Assembly (NCBI RefSeq): GCF_002127325.2 | Contig: NC_035436.2 | Location: 84,937,716-85,001,715, forward strand | Length of the DNA stretch: 64,000 nt | Direction: 5' to 3' | Origin: Helianthus annuus | Lineage: Eukaryota; Streptophyta; Magnoliopsida; Asterales; Asteraceae | In this document: positions 53,364-64,000 of the stretch, piece by piece | How the letters are laid out: every line of letters starts with the position of its first letter | Position numbering within the stretch: the stretch's first letter is position 1 | Program-made: the position numbers and the translations under genes | The notes under the pieces: generated by a model | Seen by the model: only the letters and a program-made list of their open reading frames with translations | Databases searched by the model: none | What the model was told of the DNA's origin: nothing

Positions 53364-56300
53364 TTACTGATTCTTTCTAGAAACTTTGAATGGCCCAACG
53401 TAACGTAAATTAAGCTTGCTGCGCTTCCCAAAGCGCACCGGACCCTCCCAGGGTGAGACTTTCAACATAATATAATCGTCTACAGCGAACTCCAAGGGTT
53501 TCCTACGCTTACCAGCGTAGCTTTTCTGCCTGTCACGCACTGCCGCCAAACGACTCCCGATCCAAATAATCTTCCCAAGAGTTTCGAGTACAAGTCCCGG
53601 ACCCGTAATTAAGTTGTCAATCACCATGGTCCAACAAGGAGGTCGACATTATCGTCCATGCAATGCCTCAAACAGAGCTGTCTGAATACTATAATGGTAT
53701 CAACTGCAGTAGGACTCCTTCAAGGATAAGCGCCCTTCTAGTTTTACTAAAGTTATTCGTACACATGCTCGCATCATGTCTTCGAGTGTCAGGACGGTTC
53801 GCCGACTCAGACCGTTTGTCCAACGGTGATAAACAATGCTCATGTCTAGATATGAGCCAAGTGTGTTGTGTAGCGCTTATCATAAATCAGGCATAGATCA
53901 AAACCAGAGGTAACAGGAGTTGGCACCTCGTGCCTAAAAGCCGCATCTCTCAGAGGAACATTCACAAGCTGTGAAGACTCGTCAGTTTCCTTGTTTGCAA
54001 TAGACTGTACTGGTTACATGGGACAATCAACGATCACTCAGGTGATATCGGTTCTGTTCTGAGGTTTAGGTAGGTCTGTGATAAAATCCATGGCTGTTTA
54101 TTCCAATCTCCGAATAAATGTTTCTGGTTGCTGACCCAAACCAAAATGTTTCTGATGTTCCACCTTGACTTTCGCACAAGTCAAACGTCGTTCACATGCT
54201 TCGCTGCGTAGGCCTTCAAGCCCAGTTATCAGTACAAGATCCTTGGATCCTAATACATTCCATCAAAATCCAGATGGCTAGAATATCGTAGCCGATGCGC
54301 TTCGCTCCACACAAGTTCCCATGGATTGCCGTACAGTGGAATCCGTAGTCGTTCCATGAAGTAGTGAATATCGTCCAACTTGTTAGAAGTTGCTCCTCCA
54401 TGCCCCGCATGGGTCCATCTTGAAAATTATATACCTTCAACCTTTTGGTGTAAACAGGACGAATCTGATCGGGTATGCTAAAGTCGATAGTGAGTTACAA
54501 AGCTCGTACTTGTTCAGGTTTCACAGTCGTAATCATCTAATAGCTCCATCCAGCGATGTCGTTACATGTTTAGCTCCTTCGAAACAAGGGTATACGGGAG
54601 GCCCTTGTGATCGGTCTAAATAGTGCATTCGGTACCGTCCAAGTAATGCCTCCAACTAAAATCCAAGGCCCACGGTTTCCACCGCAGGTTGCGTGTTGTG
54701 CAGTCCCTCGTGGTAACTCCATTACATATGCCACCATTCTCTCGTGTTTGTATCGGTGTGTAGCTGGGACTCTGATTCGAACCATCGTGGTATACCACTA
54801 GATTTCCCGTACTCTTAGGTAAAGACGATGCTTAGTGCATTGCAGAGTTGGGATTTGAAAGCTGAAAAGACGTCCTCCTGTTTTGTCTTCCACGAACACA
54901 TCACCTTGCTGTGCTAATGAGATTTTAGGCTGCACGATCTTTGAAATCCTGTGATGAATCTGTGATACTGTCTAGTGAGACCAAGAAATTGTTGTATCCT
55001 CAAAGGGATCTTTGGTGTCGATCCATTTCTAACCAAAACGGGTCTTAGCGGGATCCACGTGTATTTCCACTTCGACGATTATATGACCAAAAAGGTATCC
55101 CTCGCATCCAGAAGTTACATTTATCAAAACTTCACGCAGTGTGGCTCCTCCTTCGGGAGCTCTCAAATAAGATACAAAGCTGCCCATGATGTTCCTTTCT
55201 CCTGAAAATTATTCAACATGCCGCCAATAAGCACGGTCGATTCATGTGATTCATACAGCTGCTGGTGTGATGATTAGCTCGAAGGTCTTGGAATACAACG
55301 TCGAAATGGCCGCACTGCGGTTGGTATGTCATTGCAGGCACATTCTCCCCTTAGACTACCTTCGGACAATAGCTCGTTTGTTATTCAATCCTCGACTGGA
55401 AGCTCGACCCCCCGCAACTGGTCGTCAGGTTATCAATATATGGTCGTGGCAACTGGTGCTAGACGGTCAGAGTACGAGTATCCGGAGCTGCATCTGACAT
55501 GAGATCCAATTGAGATTCCGCCTAACAGTCGTGGAAGTAATCCTGGAAGTTCTTCAAGTAGTTCATCGGGAGAAAACATAAACAACTGGTGGATCCTCGA
55601 CCCTTTCTTCCTTAGCCTTATCACTAGTAACCGTTGTTAGCTATGGTGAGGTAATCCCTCCGTAGACACTTCTGGGCTTTCATTGCAGAATTGATGCTAA
55701 CCTTTAAACAACTCTGATATTTTGGAACAAATGACGATTCTCCACTAGGGAGGGGGTACGCCAAGTTTTCTTCTCACAGGGTATGTCTGCGCGATGCATG
55801 GATAACCAATCTACACTAACTACTGTATTACAACCATTAAGGGTAGTGGAAGGAAGGTCGATATCGAACACCTGTCCCCCAAGGTCGAATTTGCATCCCA
55901 ACGAACATATAAGGCTTCAATTGACTTGCATTAGCCGACTCCACAACAGGTTCGGTTTCAAGAAGCATCAGGGTTAAACATAACATAGATGAAGCGAATA
56001 GCTACCCCTCCAAGCTATCGTGTTGCTATTACGCCTGGTATAGCCTATGCCAATACTAAATGTCCTTCCATGAGCTTCATTTCCGGTGTTGTTTTCGTCA
56101 TGAGAATTCCCAGTACTGCCATCGTTCCCTCTGTTGTCGTCACCTTGACTTAACACAGTCAATCCTTGTCACGGTCACCTACGTTTCCATACTGTAAGCT
56201 ACGATCACGAGTACCTTGATGTTGCCGCGGCTGTTGCCTCTAATATTGTTGCTTGTAACGGTGTCCTGTGTCCTTTCACCAACAAGGTCCATCTTTTCAC

Positions 56301-56412
56301 ATTCCGTGCCACGTCTTATGGCACTACTCATGGTGTGGGCGGTCACACAGTCTGCTCTACAGTCAATCGTCCTCGATTTTGTCCCGATTGGTTCGTAAGA
56401 GTCGACTCCCAT
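53364..56412 (-). pseudogene. element E gag-pol ruins
   Basis: Pieces are recognisable on the minus strand. 56412-56179 is a possible gag zinc-region remnant. 56162-55974 is an Asn/Gly-rich linker with GNEAHGRTF. 55901-55704 is a protease-side segment with VVSVDWLSMHRADI. Near 55070-55040, IHVDP-type RT sequence can be read. 54440-54216 is integrase zinc-region DNA in the wrong frames. 53627-53364 is the integrase C-terminus (DRQKSYAGKRRKPLEFAVDDYIMLKVSPWEGPVRFGK). No frame exceeds 90 codons and no catalytic centre is whole. The distance from primer site to the first gag piece is too short for a full gag core. Confidence 0.8.
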
Positions 56413-57290
56413 GAGTCGCTGGCTGGGGTTAAGGATTCGATTGGAGTCAAATCGCTGTTGTTCGTTGCCGGTAACTAGGGTCGTTCAAATGTTGAAGTCG
56501 GTAAGGTACTATGTTTACCCTCTTATCCATCGTTCTTGCAAGTTGACTGAGTAATACACGGTATGTCGCAAGAGTGTCGCGGAAGTGATCGCACTTCGGA
56601 ATCTAAGGCGTCAACACGCTAAGTTCCAGCAAATAAAGATAAGTGAGGGAAGCATAGTCCAATCATTTGACGCCGAGCCATCCAACTCAGGACGTTCGTA
56701 CTAGCACCTAACATTCTACATAGTTCGCTAGGCGTTTAGATGTGATCAGATGATACTCGATAGCATTGAGATTCGTAAGGATTCAGAAAGGGGTGAAAAG
56801 ATCATGTTCGAGTAAGAGACAACCACTGCTATGACTCCTATAGGCTTCTGAGTTCTAACATAGCGGAACCCCTCTCACACTCGTTAAGCCTCACTGGGAC
56901 TTACATGCACCCCACATTATTATTATGTGTGCACCCATAATAATAAGACAATTTGCATGCTTATCTCAGTGCCTCTTAACTCGCGCTAAAAGGTTCCCCG
57001 AATCCGAGCAATAAGACAGATGACGCCACATCATAGATCATGAAAGTTCAAGAAGAGTCTCACTCTTAAGACATGTAACATGGGTTGGTAACATAGAAGT
57101 TCATACTGCAGTGCTAAGTGTGCATTCACGTGTGATGTTATTCATAAGCAAATACAAGATATACTATGCAATAGTAAACGAGAAACGAACCTTGCAGTCT
57201 GGAGCTGAGTGTCATGGTCGATTTCGGATCTGTTCGGTTATAGTCTGGTTTTATAAAAACGTTTTAAAACCAAGTTCACTATAACCAGTG

Positions 57291-57302
57291 GCTCTGATAC
57301 CA
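57291..57302 (-). other. primer binding site, tRNA-iMet type, element E
   Basis: The plus strand GCTCTGATACCA is TGGTATCAGAGC on the minus strand, three bases inside the LTR edge at 57306. It is intact although the coding interior is not. Confidence 0.92.
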
Positions 57303-57305
57303 AAC

Positions 57306-59870
57306 TGTCACACCCTCAAAATACCACCTAGGGAGTGTCCCTGATAGGCGTGTGACGTACCAATAACGAGCCACCAATTACATTGAACCCATACAAGTTA
57401 TAAATAAAATCTCCATTATTAATAAAAATATACTCAACAAGTTAAAATGAAGATCAATAAGTTCAGCGGAAGCAAATAGTAAACCAAGTTAAATTGTTTC
57501 ATAACCAAAGTATGGTCTCATGAAATCAATCACATAATCCTTCCCGTTGACCCATGACCATTCCAGCTACTCCAGACAGCAAGTTCTCCAAATCCAAGAT
57601 ACCTAATGACCTGCGAGCATGTAACAAGTGTATCAGACAAGCTGGCGAGTTCACAGTTTTAGAAAACGTTTGTTACCGGTTGTATGTAAAACAGTTCACT
57701 GACAATGCAAGTAATATTGTTAATATCTCAATTCCGAACAATGACGGCTCCTGAAATACACGACTGCCCTTCCCACGTACTCCTATCTAGTACTGGGCCA
57801 GACTGGGTCATTAGTTCACCTCCGTCCTCTACAGGCACGGGGTGAGGGTGCCAAACCTAAGTAGCGCTACTAACTAATACCCGATGAGGGACTTACAAAT
57901 GATGATAGGTGAGAATATTAACCAATATACTCGTTTTTACCCAAAGACTCATCCCCCCATGGAATACCCACTGACTGTCCCCAACCACTGGGACGCATGC
58001 TCGAATGTAGTGAACTCACCTTAGGTTGCTCGGTAAATTTAAGACACGAGTTCCCAGTTAATCAATTAGCTCCTAAAGCAGTTACCAAAATCAATTAGTT
58101 TCACATTCATTTAACATGTCACACTTTAGTGCTTAAACATTAAACAAGTAGTACAAACTGTATTAGCTTGTTGACATAATCTTGGTCTTACAAAAGCATT
58201 TGTTGTTATGCACCACCCAATCTATTCTATGTATATCACCTTGAACATCATTTAACACAGCAAATATTCACATAACGGCTCATTCATCACACAACTCAGT
58301 TGGACTCCAGGCCAAATCCCACTCATTATGCGGCCCAAAAGTAAATTAAACATGTATGGCCCAATCGATTGTTTGCAAGTTCAATTATATACTTATCTAC
58401 AGTCCACCATCGAGCATGTAGATCCAATTGTTTAGGGGCCATTTCACTATTTATTGGCTACCTGACCAGTAGTCAATATGATCATCACTTCAAGATTATG
58501 AATCTGACCCATTAGGTAGGTTGTCATGTATCTTCAGTATCATATTATTACCTAAATAAATCACTATACTCCATTCACATATAAAACATGCTGGGCTGAT
58601 TATAACTCACATGGATAGTCTACTTCAATAAGCAAGAAGCTTCAACACACGATTCATTTTGCAACACATATAATATCTCGGTTATATTTCATGCATTCCA
58701 GCTGATGTATCAGCCATTAAACCAGTCCATCGGATCAGCTATTGGTCCTAATTCGGACCCCAAAGCCAACATTTCAGACTTCAAGTAAGCCTACGTCTTC
58801 CTACGGTTACATGCGGCCCATTTAATACCCACTCCCTTGAATTATTTCCATTCAATTTGTCAACACAGGAGGGGGGGGGGGTCATCATGTGCCAGCCACG
58901 AAAATAATATGCATATTGCAAAAATTCCATGTTACTTTTATTTGCCAATCCCCCTAATCATGCACTAAATAATAGAACTCTCATTCCTAGCAAAAGTCAA
59001 TCTATTTGATATCAAACTTACATGTCATTCACAACATATCTCAATTAAAGAGTTTTATTAATTCTGACACATATTCAGAAGTGCACATGGTTAATTAGAT
59101 CAAATCATAATTTTTACAATAGTTCACATCATTATTGCTATTAACAAGACTGGCACAATGGCCGACAACTGTTATTGTTTTCATGCCATCATTGGACCTT
59201 TTTTTTCTTTTATAGTGGAATACCAATTCATGCACATGATGCCTACCTATGCTACCACATATATATGTCTATCCAAATCGCACAGTTATCACAACATGCC
59301 TATGTATACTTATCGAAACTGCATTGCTGATGTTAGTAGTTCTAGATCATACAATATGCATGGAATATCACACAAGGGTTTCACTTAGATGCACAATTAT
59401 CAAATAACCAACTAATTTCAATAATCGCATGAAACACTAACCGAATGACTGATGATAGTATGATGATGATGATCACAACAGGGGGTTTTGCTACGGCCGT
59501 TCACAACTTGATTAGGGTTTGCGAAATATGGTAACGGTTGTGTATTACTCTCTAACCTACGCATACATAAAATAAAGGGAGGAGTTGGGCCGAGTTCTAT
59601 AATATTGAGGGATTGGGCCAAGAATTACTTAAGGAGGTTGGGCCAAGTTACTTATAAGTGATGGCGGCCCAATGACCCCTGCGAGGCCAAACTCAACCCC
59701 GTAGCCCACTAAGCACACAACATACACAATCACGTTTAACAATCAGCATGTTTACTAAGTCACGAGCGTAAAATAACTTCTATCATCGAAAGGAGACGTG
59801 AGAGAGAACTAATAATAAAACAGGATCGCGTGACTAAGAGGCACTAACCTTGAAAGTTCGGGTTGTCACA
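57306..59870 (-). repeat. 5' LTR of element E
   Basis: 2,565 bp with 11 G near 58869-58881. On the minus strand the first 350 bp carry four TGGGCC/GGCCCA sites (59586, 59614, 59639, 59666) and a telo-box AAACCCTAA (59512-59520), a pairing typical of plant promoters active in dividing cells. Confidence 0.93.
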
Positions 59871-62113
59871 TTGTTTGTTAGTTAAAATGACATAGTTCAT
59901 CATATGGACTTGCTAGATCATGTTTAAAGACATGAACTAGCAACATGTGAAAGTTAGAAATGTTGTGGATGACGGAATCGTCCACACATAAACTGTGAAC
60001 TTGATTAAATGAGTGTTTCTTGAAAAATAAAGATCAAAGTAGGTTGTAATCTTGTCGATCTAAAGATCCATGAGTGGTTTTTCGAAAGAACCAAGTGAAA
60101 AGTATGAGTTTTGTAAAAACTCGGATCTTACATAAACTAAACACATTTTTAGTGGATAAACGGGTGTAGAAACACTTGTGTAACAAGAAAATTTCACAAA
60201 GAAATATTTTCAGAAAATGTGACTAGAAGTTGTGAAAATACAAACTCTTTAAAAGTTTTTAAAGAACCAATCACATTTTTAAAAGTAACAAGACTTACTA
60301 AGTATGCTAGTAAGTTACTACATGTTTTTATAAATCTTCAAGTTCATAAGTTTATAGTTCATGCTTATTTTTGTCAAGATTGGAAATTAGAGATTGTATA
60401 TTGTTGGTTGATCATTGATTGAATGATTTTACAAAAGAAAATGATATGCTAGTAAGCATGGACTCCTCCATTTACAAAGGAAACTCTGGCGAAATTTTTC
60501 TAAAATTTCAACACTTAGAAAATATTTTTCTAAGCAAGTATTACAAATATATTTTTAACTTGGTTTTCAAAATAAACTTCGCCATGATTTTTATTACAAA
60601 AATACTAAGTGCCGGAGGTTGATTTTCGTAAATAAAATTTGTTAAATATATAATTAGAATATATATTTTATTATGTGAACTAGTTATATTATTTTTAGGG
60701 TAAAATAATATAACTAATATATACCATGAAATACGACTCCAAAATAATACCAAAACTCCTTCGAGATAAATATCTAAGTTACGCAATTTTCTTGCGATAC
60801 GCGAACGCTAAAAACATAACTTATGTAAATTTCAGAAAAATACTCTTATTCGTATATTTTTGGTAAAATATTATTTTGGAGAAATTTATGAAGTAAAATA
60901 TAATATTTTTGGGAAAATATATATATTTTGAATTAAGATGTTTTAAACAAATAATTTAAATATATTTTTCTAAGTGAGACTTAAAATATATTTTTCGGAA
61001 ATACAAGTGTACTTGTATAAATACCCCCATCATTGGGAAGGAAATACACTTATAAAATAATTAAGAAGTGTGAATACGAAATAGTTGCCTAACTATGTTC
61101 CTAAATACAAAAGTTAAGTTAAAATAATTAATATTATTTTAACAAGTATAATATCAAAGTAACGCAACTCAAAACACTAAACCCTAAGCCAAGGCACGGC
61201 CCATTCATCTAATAGACATTAGTACGTGTAGGTCGTCACGCAGCAGATCGAGTTTGAGGTTGACGTTACAGGATACTCACTTCTGTGAGTTCATGTCCCC
61301 CTTTTCTCTTTACTGTTTTCAGTTTTATACTTCGGGGGTGAAATACATGCGACAATTATTACAAACATTTATTTACATGGTATGGTTAGCGTAGGGAAGG
61401 TTTACTACTAGATCATGTGAGGGGTGGGTACAACACTTAAGGCCATTAATCCTCGTTGTTAGGACTGAGGGACACAAGAGTGGTAGATCTATTTGGGTGT
61501 AGCGAGCCCACACCCGTGAGGCCGGGGCGGCCCATAGAGGTGACCGTGTCTTCCAGCCGAAGCCCGGTAACAAATTTGCTAGGTTTGAGTTTTCCTGCAC
61601 TTTCTCACACATATCAATGTCTTTGCAACCCATTGGTGATCTCTTTTTCCTTATTGCTATATACCAGGGAATTTTATTCATACATGAAAGGTTTATACAT
61701 ACTCACTTTTACATGAACTCGCTCAACTTTTTGTTGATTTTCCAAACTACATGTATTTAAGGAAATTAGTGGATCTGGCGAAGTATGCAATCGTGTCAAG
61801 CTGCGTAGGGAATAATGATGTCATCCAGGTTTAGGAGGAGTAACCCTTGCCTGGACGGGTTACAAATCTTAAACCGTATTTCTAGTAAAGTCTTTTGTTG
61901 TCGTATGAACATGTTTTTAATTATGTCATGATTGTATTTTGTTTCATGTGTCGACTTTTAAAAACAATGATGTTGTGCTAATTTTTAAAACTTAATGAAT
62001 GGATGACTATCATGTGTTTTATTTTCATATAGCATTGTTGTGATTGTGCTATGGTATTAAGAAGTCACACCAAAATAAACCCACGCTTCCGCAAAAGCCA
62101 GGGTGTGACAGCT

Positions 62114-62125
62114 TGGTATCAGAGC
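62114..62125 (+). other. primer binding site, tRNA-iMet type, element D
   Basis: TGGTATCAGAGC lies three bases after the LTR end. The leader that follows (to about 62255) matches B's leader at 23702-23800 (ATCATAGCGAACTAGGATTC; CTAGACTATGATCACTAGGG), then diverges before the hairpin array would begin. Confidence 0.92.
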
Positions 62126-62255
62126 ATCGATCATAGCGAACTAGGATTCTTTGTCGAGTCTAGACTATGATCACTAGGGCTCTCACGAAAATATTTTTAC
62201 ATTGCATACATTAAAACGTCCAGATCCAGGATACATTGTGTTAAAATATTTTTAC

Positions 62256-64000
62256 ATTGCGTTATTTTAGAATTCTAGTTATACGCGACTGAGCTCGACC
62301 AGCTTCGACTAAATATTAGTTATGTTATGACATTTGACGAGAAAAATATATATATATAGTTGTTACATTTTGTTAAAATGTTGTTGATTTGCGTCGCGTT
62401 GAATTTCGATAAAAATATATCGACACTTTAATTATCGGGATCGTCTAAAAACATAGGAAACTCTGTCCGTTTACCGTTAAAAACCGGTTGTACGACACAC
62501 GAATTATATTCTAAAAATGACACTTGTCGAAGCTCAAGTTTCTTATGAAATAAATATATATGTATATTTATTTTTGACGAAGCTTTACGACGTATAGAAC
62601 GAAATCATAAGGTTTCGACACGAGCTACTAGTTTACGAAAACCGATACTTATATAAAGTAAATATAATTATTTATATTTATTTCGAACACGCAAAACTCG
62701 GAAACTTTTACAACATAACTATAGTTATTTATATTTCGTTCAAACATCATTATTCGCATAATTTTTATAGAGTAAATATAATTGTTTATATTTATTTCAA
62801 TTAATGAGGATTCGAATATTCTTATAACATGTGTACATTTGGTTATATTCGTTTCAAACGTCGGGTTTTCGAATATATATAAATGTATATATACTTATTT
62901 TCTTCCATCCTACGAAACTACAACGGTATGTTACCGACTCACTTACGACATTTTGCATACATACCATTTCATCTACGCCCTCTATCGCAATGACTATCAT
63001 GACTTCGCGTATATATATTTGATTATATACATAAAAAAAAGTATAAATCTTTGAACACTCGAAAACCAAGTCGATCTCGAGACTTAGTTTTATCCCGATT
63101 CTAAACGGGATCAAATAACCATCGATTGGTTATTCTAAGTCAAACTAACAATACCTTTATAGAATCGTTTAGTTAGCGATTCGGTAGAGCTCGGACACGT
63201 AGTTTAGCTACGTCAATTTAATTAGAAAACTTATAAGTATTCCTTCGTAGGAATGTCACAGATGCACGCTAGCTAATTCACGTTCTTGGAACGACACTAC
63301 AGAATCACACTAAGCTAGCTTTGCACAGGAATATCCAGGTGTGTTCATAACCCCCACTTTTTCCTAGTTTTACGTTTTTACAAATGTTTTCGGGGGTGGA
63401 AAGACATGCAAGTTTTGCAAAGGAAAACAATTTTTCGATAAAAGAAAACTCATATTTCTAAACCATGTTACGAATGGATTTCAAGGAACTCAAATGGTTC
63501 ACGAACGATTTATACTAAACATACCAGTTTTACAAAACAATTGCGTATTTTTGAAACATGCATGATTTTCATGACAAGAGACGAGAATGTCCTAGTTACA
63601 ACAACGGGATTGGGTTGGCCTGCGTACGAAAAACAAGACAACTCAGTGAGATCATGTCCCCTTTTTCTTTCAACGTTTCTGTTTACAACTTTCGGGGGGA
63701 AATACATGTCAAACTTAGGTATGATTAAGTTATGGAATGAACTCTTAGATCATGTGAGCATAGGCTGTAACTGAGGTGCCATTTATCCTTTTGAGGACCA
63801 AGGAACAAAGGTTAGACCTAATGGGTACGGGCGAGCCCCGCTCACGGTCCAGGGGTGACCACTAGAGTGCTGTTGTGTCCATTGTCGAGAGTTCGACACT
63901 TAAATTGCCTACGCAGGTTGAGTACCTCCTATGTCGTTGCATATATTAATGTCCTCGCGAAACATTAATGATTAACATGTTCATAGACGCTTTACATACC
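62256..64000 (+). repeat. further LTR-type sequence, runs off the window
   Basis: There is no supported gene; the open frames at 62782-63114 and 63510-63774 have no family features. It contains two C/G-bracketed motifs like the one in B's LTR (63343-63410, 63655-63708) and a GTACGGGCGAGCCCCGCTCA section at 63825-63845 comparable with GTGTAGCGAGCCC in B and D LTRs. It is probably another gypsy LTR in plus orientation inserted in, or replacing, D's interior. Confidence 0.5.

Larger units (their letters stand above)
50245..59870 (-). mobile_element. element E: recent non-autonomous gypsy retrotransposon
   Basis: It is complete, with TSD TTGTT at 50240-50244 and 59871-59875. LTRs lie at 50245-52808 and 57306-59870, TGTGACAAC...TGTGACA on the minus strand. 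The primer site is at 57291-57302 (minus) and the polypurine tract next to 52809. The 4.5-kb interior keeps only scrambled pieces of gag, protease, RT and integrase. The two LTRs appear identical except for 10 against 11 G. Near-identical LTRs mean recent insertion; the ruined interior means the proteins came from elsewhere. Confidence 0.93.
47647..62110 (+). repeat. LTR of element D, split by element E
   Basis: It begins TGTGACAACTGGTAG and ends GCCAGGGTGTGACA (62110), followed by a tRNA-iMet-type primer site. Without E and one 5-bp duplication about 4.8 kb remains. The part after 49290 aligns in order with element B's LTR (GTGCCTAAAACATAC, CCAACCGAACAACCGGAC, TTAGGGTCCC, then 59871-62110). 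The first ~1.6 kb (47647-49290) has no counterpart in B and includes a pyrimidine-rich zone (48500-48550) and a segment rich in GGTTCGGGTC words (48880-49230); it may be an insertion or a different LTR joined here. Confidence 0.7.

Noticed and set aside
56216..56398. Plus-strand frame opposite E's gag remnant
   Set aside because: Hydrophobic antisense shadow with no independent support.
50245..59870. Two identical 2.56-kb blocks as a segmental or assembly duplication
   Set aside because: They are bounded by TG...CA, flanked by a primer site and polypurine tract on the inner sides and a 5-bp TSD on the outer sides, so they are LTRs.

Overview
The window reads as repeat-rich intergenic DNA from a flowering plant. 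The evidence is several Ty3/gypsy LTR retrotransposons with tRNA-iMet-type or tRNA-Asp-type primer sites, a Helitron, a Pack-MULE that carries a piece of a chloroplast-protein gene, and a LINE stub. The LTR styles (TGTGACAAC...GGGTGTGACA ends, long CGATCG-rich LTRs) resemble what I know from Asteraceae, but that placement is inference. I find no intact cellular gene, no rRNA or tRNA gene and no CRISPR array. Every protein-coding stretch belongs to a transposable element or was captured by one, and nearly all are broken.

Layout. 1-2972: AT-rich DNA, an (AT)n tract, a small TIR element with a 25-bp phased internal repeat, and two opposed LTR fragments. 2973-13591: an Athila/Tat-like element arranged LTR, internal, LTR, internal(truncated). 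Its first LTR is split by a Helitron (3478-5079) and a Pack-MULE (5154-6699), its second by a short LINE-like insert (11743-11850). The undamaged copy of the LTR supplies the empty site for each insertion. 13592-20259: element A, a minus-strand chromodomain gypsy element (3' LTR, decayed pol, a 719-codon gag-protease-RT-start frame, truncated leader). 20260-33148: element B, a plus-strand gypsy element inserted in A's leader, with near-identical LTRs, a striking array of hairpins between primer site and gag, a duplicated gag region, and a gag-pol frame broken only by in-frame stops. 33149-33781: another piece of A-type LTR. 34172-45592: element C, plus strand, related to A, with a 606-bp duplication in its 5' LTR and a truncated 3' LTR. 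45593-47646: minus-strand LTR piece (G) that interrupts C. 47647-62110: LTR of element D (plus), itself split by element E (50245-59870, minus), which has a perfect 5-bp target duplication. 62111-64000: D's primer site and leader start, then more LTR-type sequence.

How the parts relate. The nesting gives a relative order of events: A before B; C before G before D before E. E is the youngest. Its two 2.56-kb LTRs differ, as far as I can read, only by one base in a G tract, yet its interior is a ruin of pol, so it was probably copied by another element's proteins. Elements A and C share a promoter design: CGATCG-rich modules, then a TATA box, then a 12-bp hairpin just downstream. Most premature stops whose ancestral codon can be inferred from the sister elements are C-to-T changes, as expected for long-methylated DNA.
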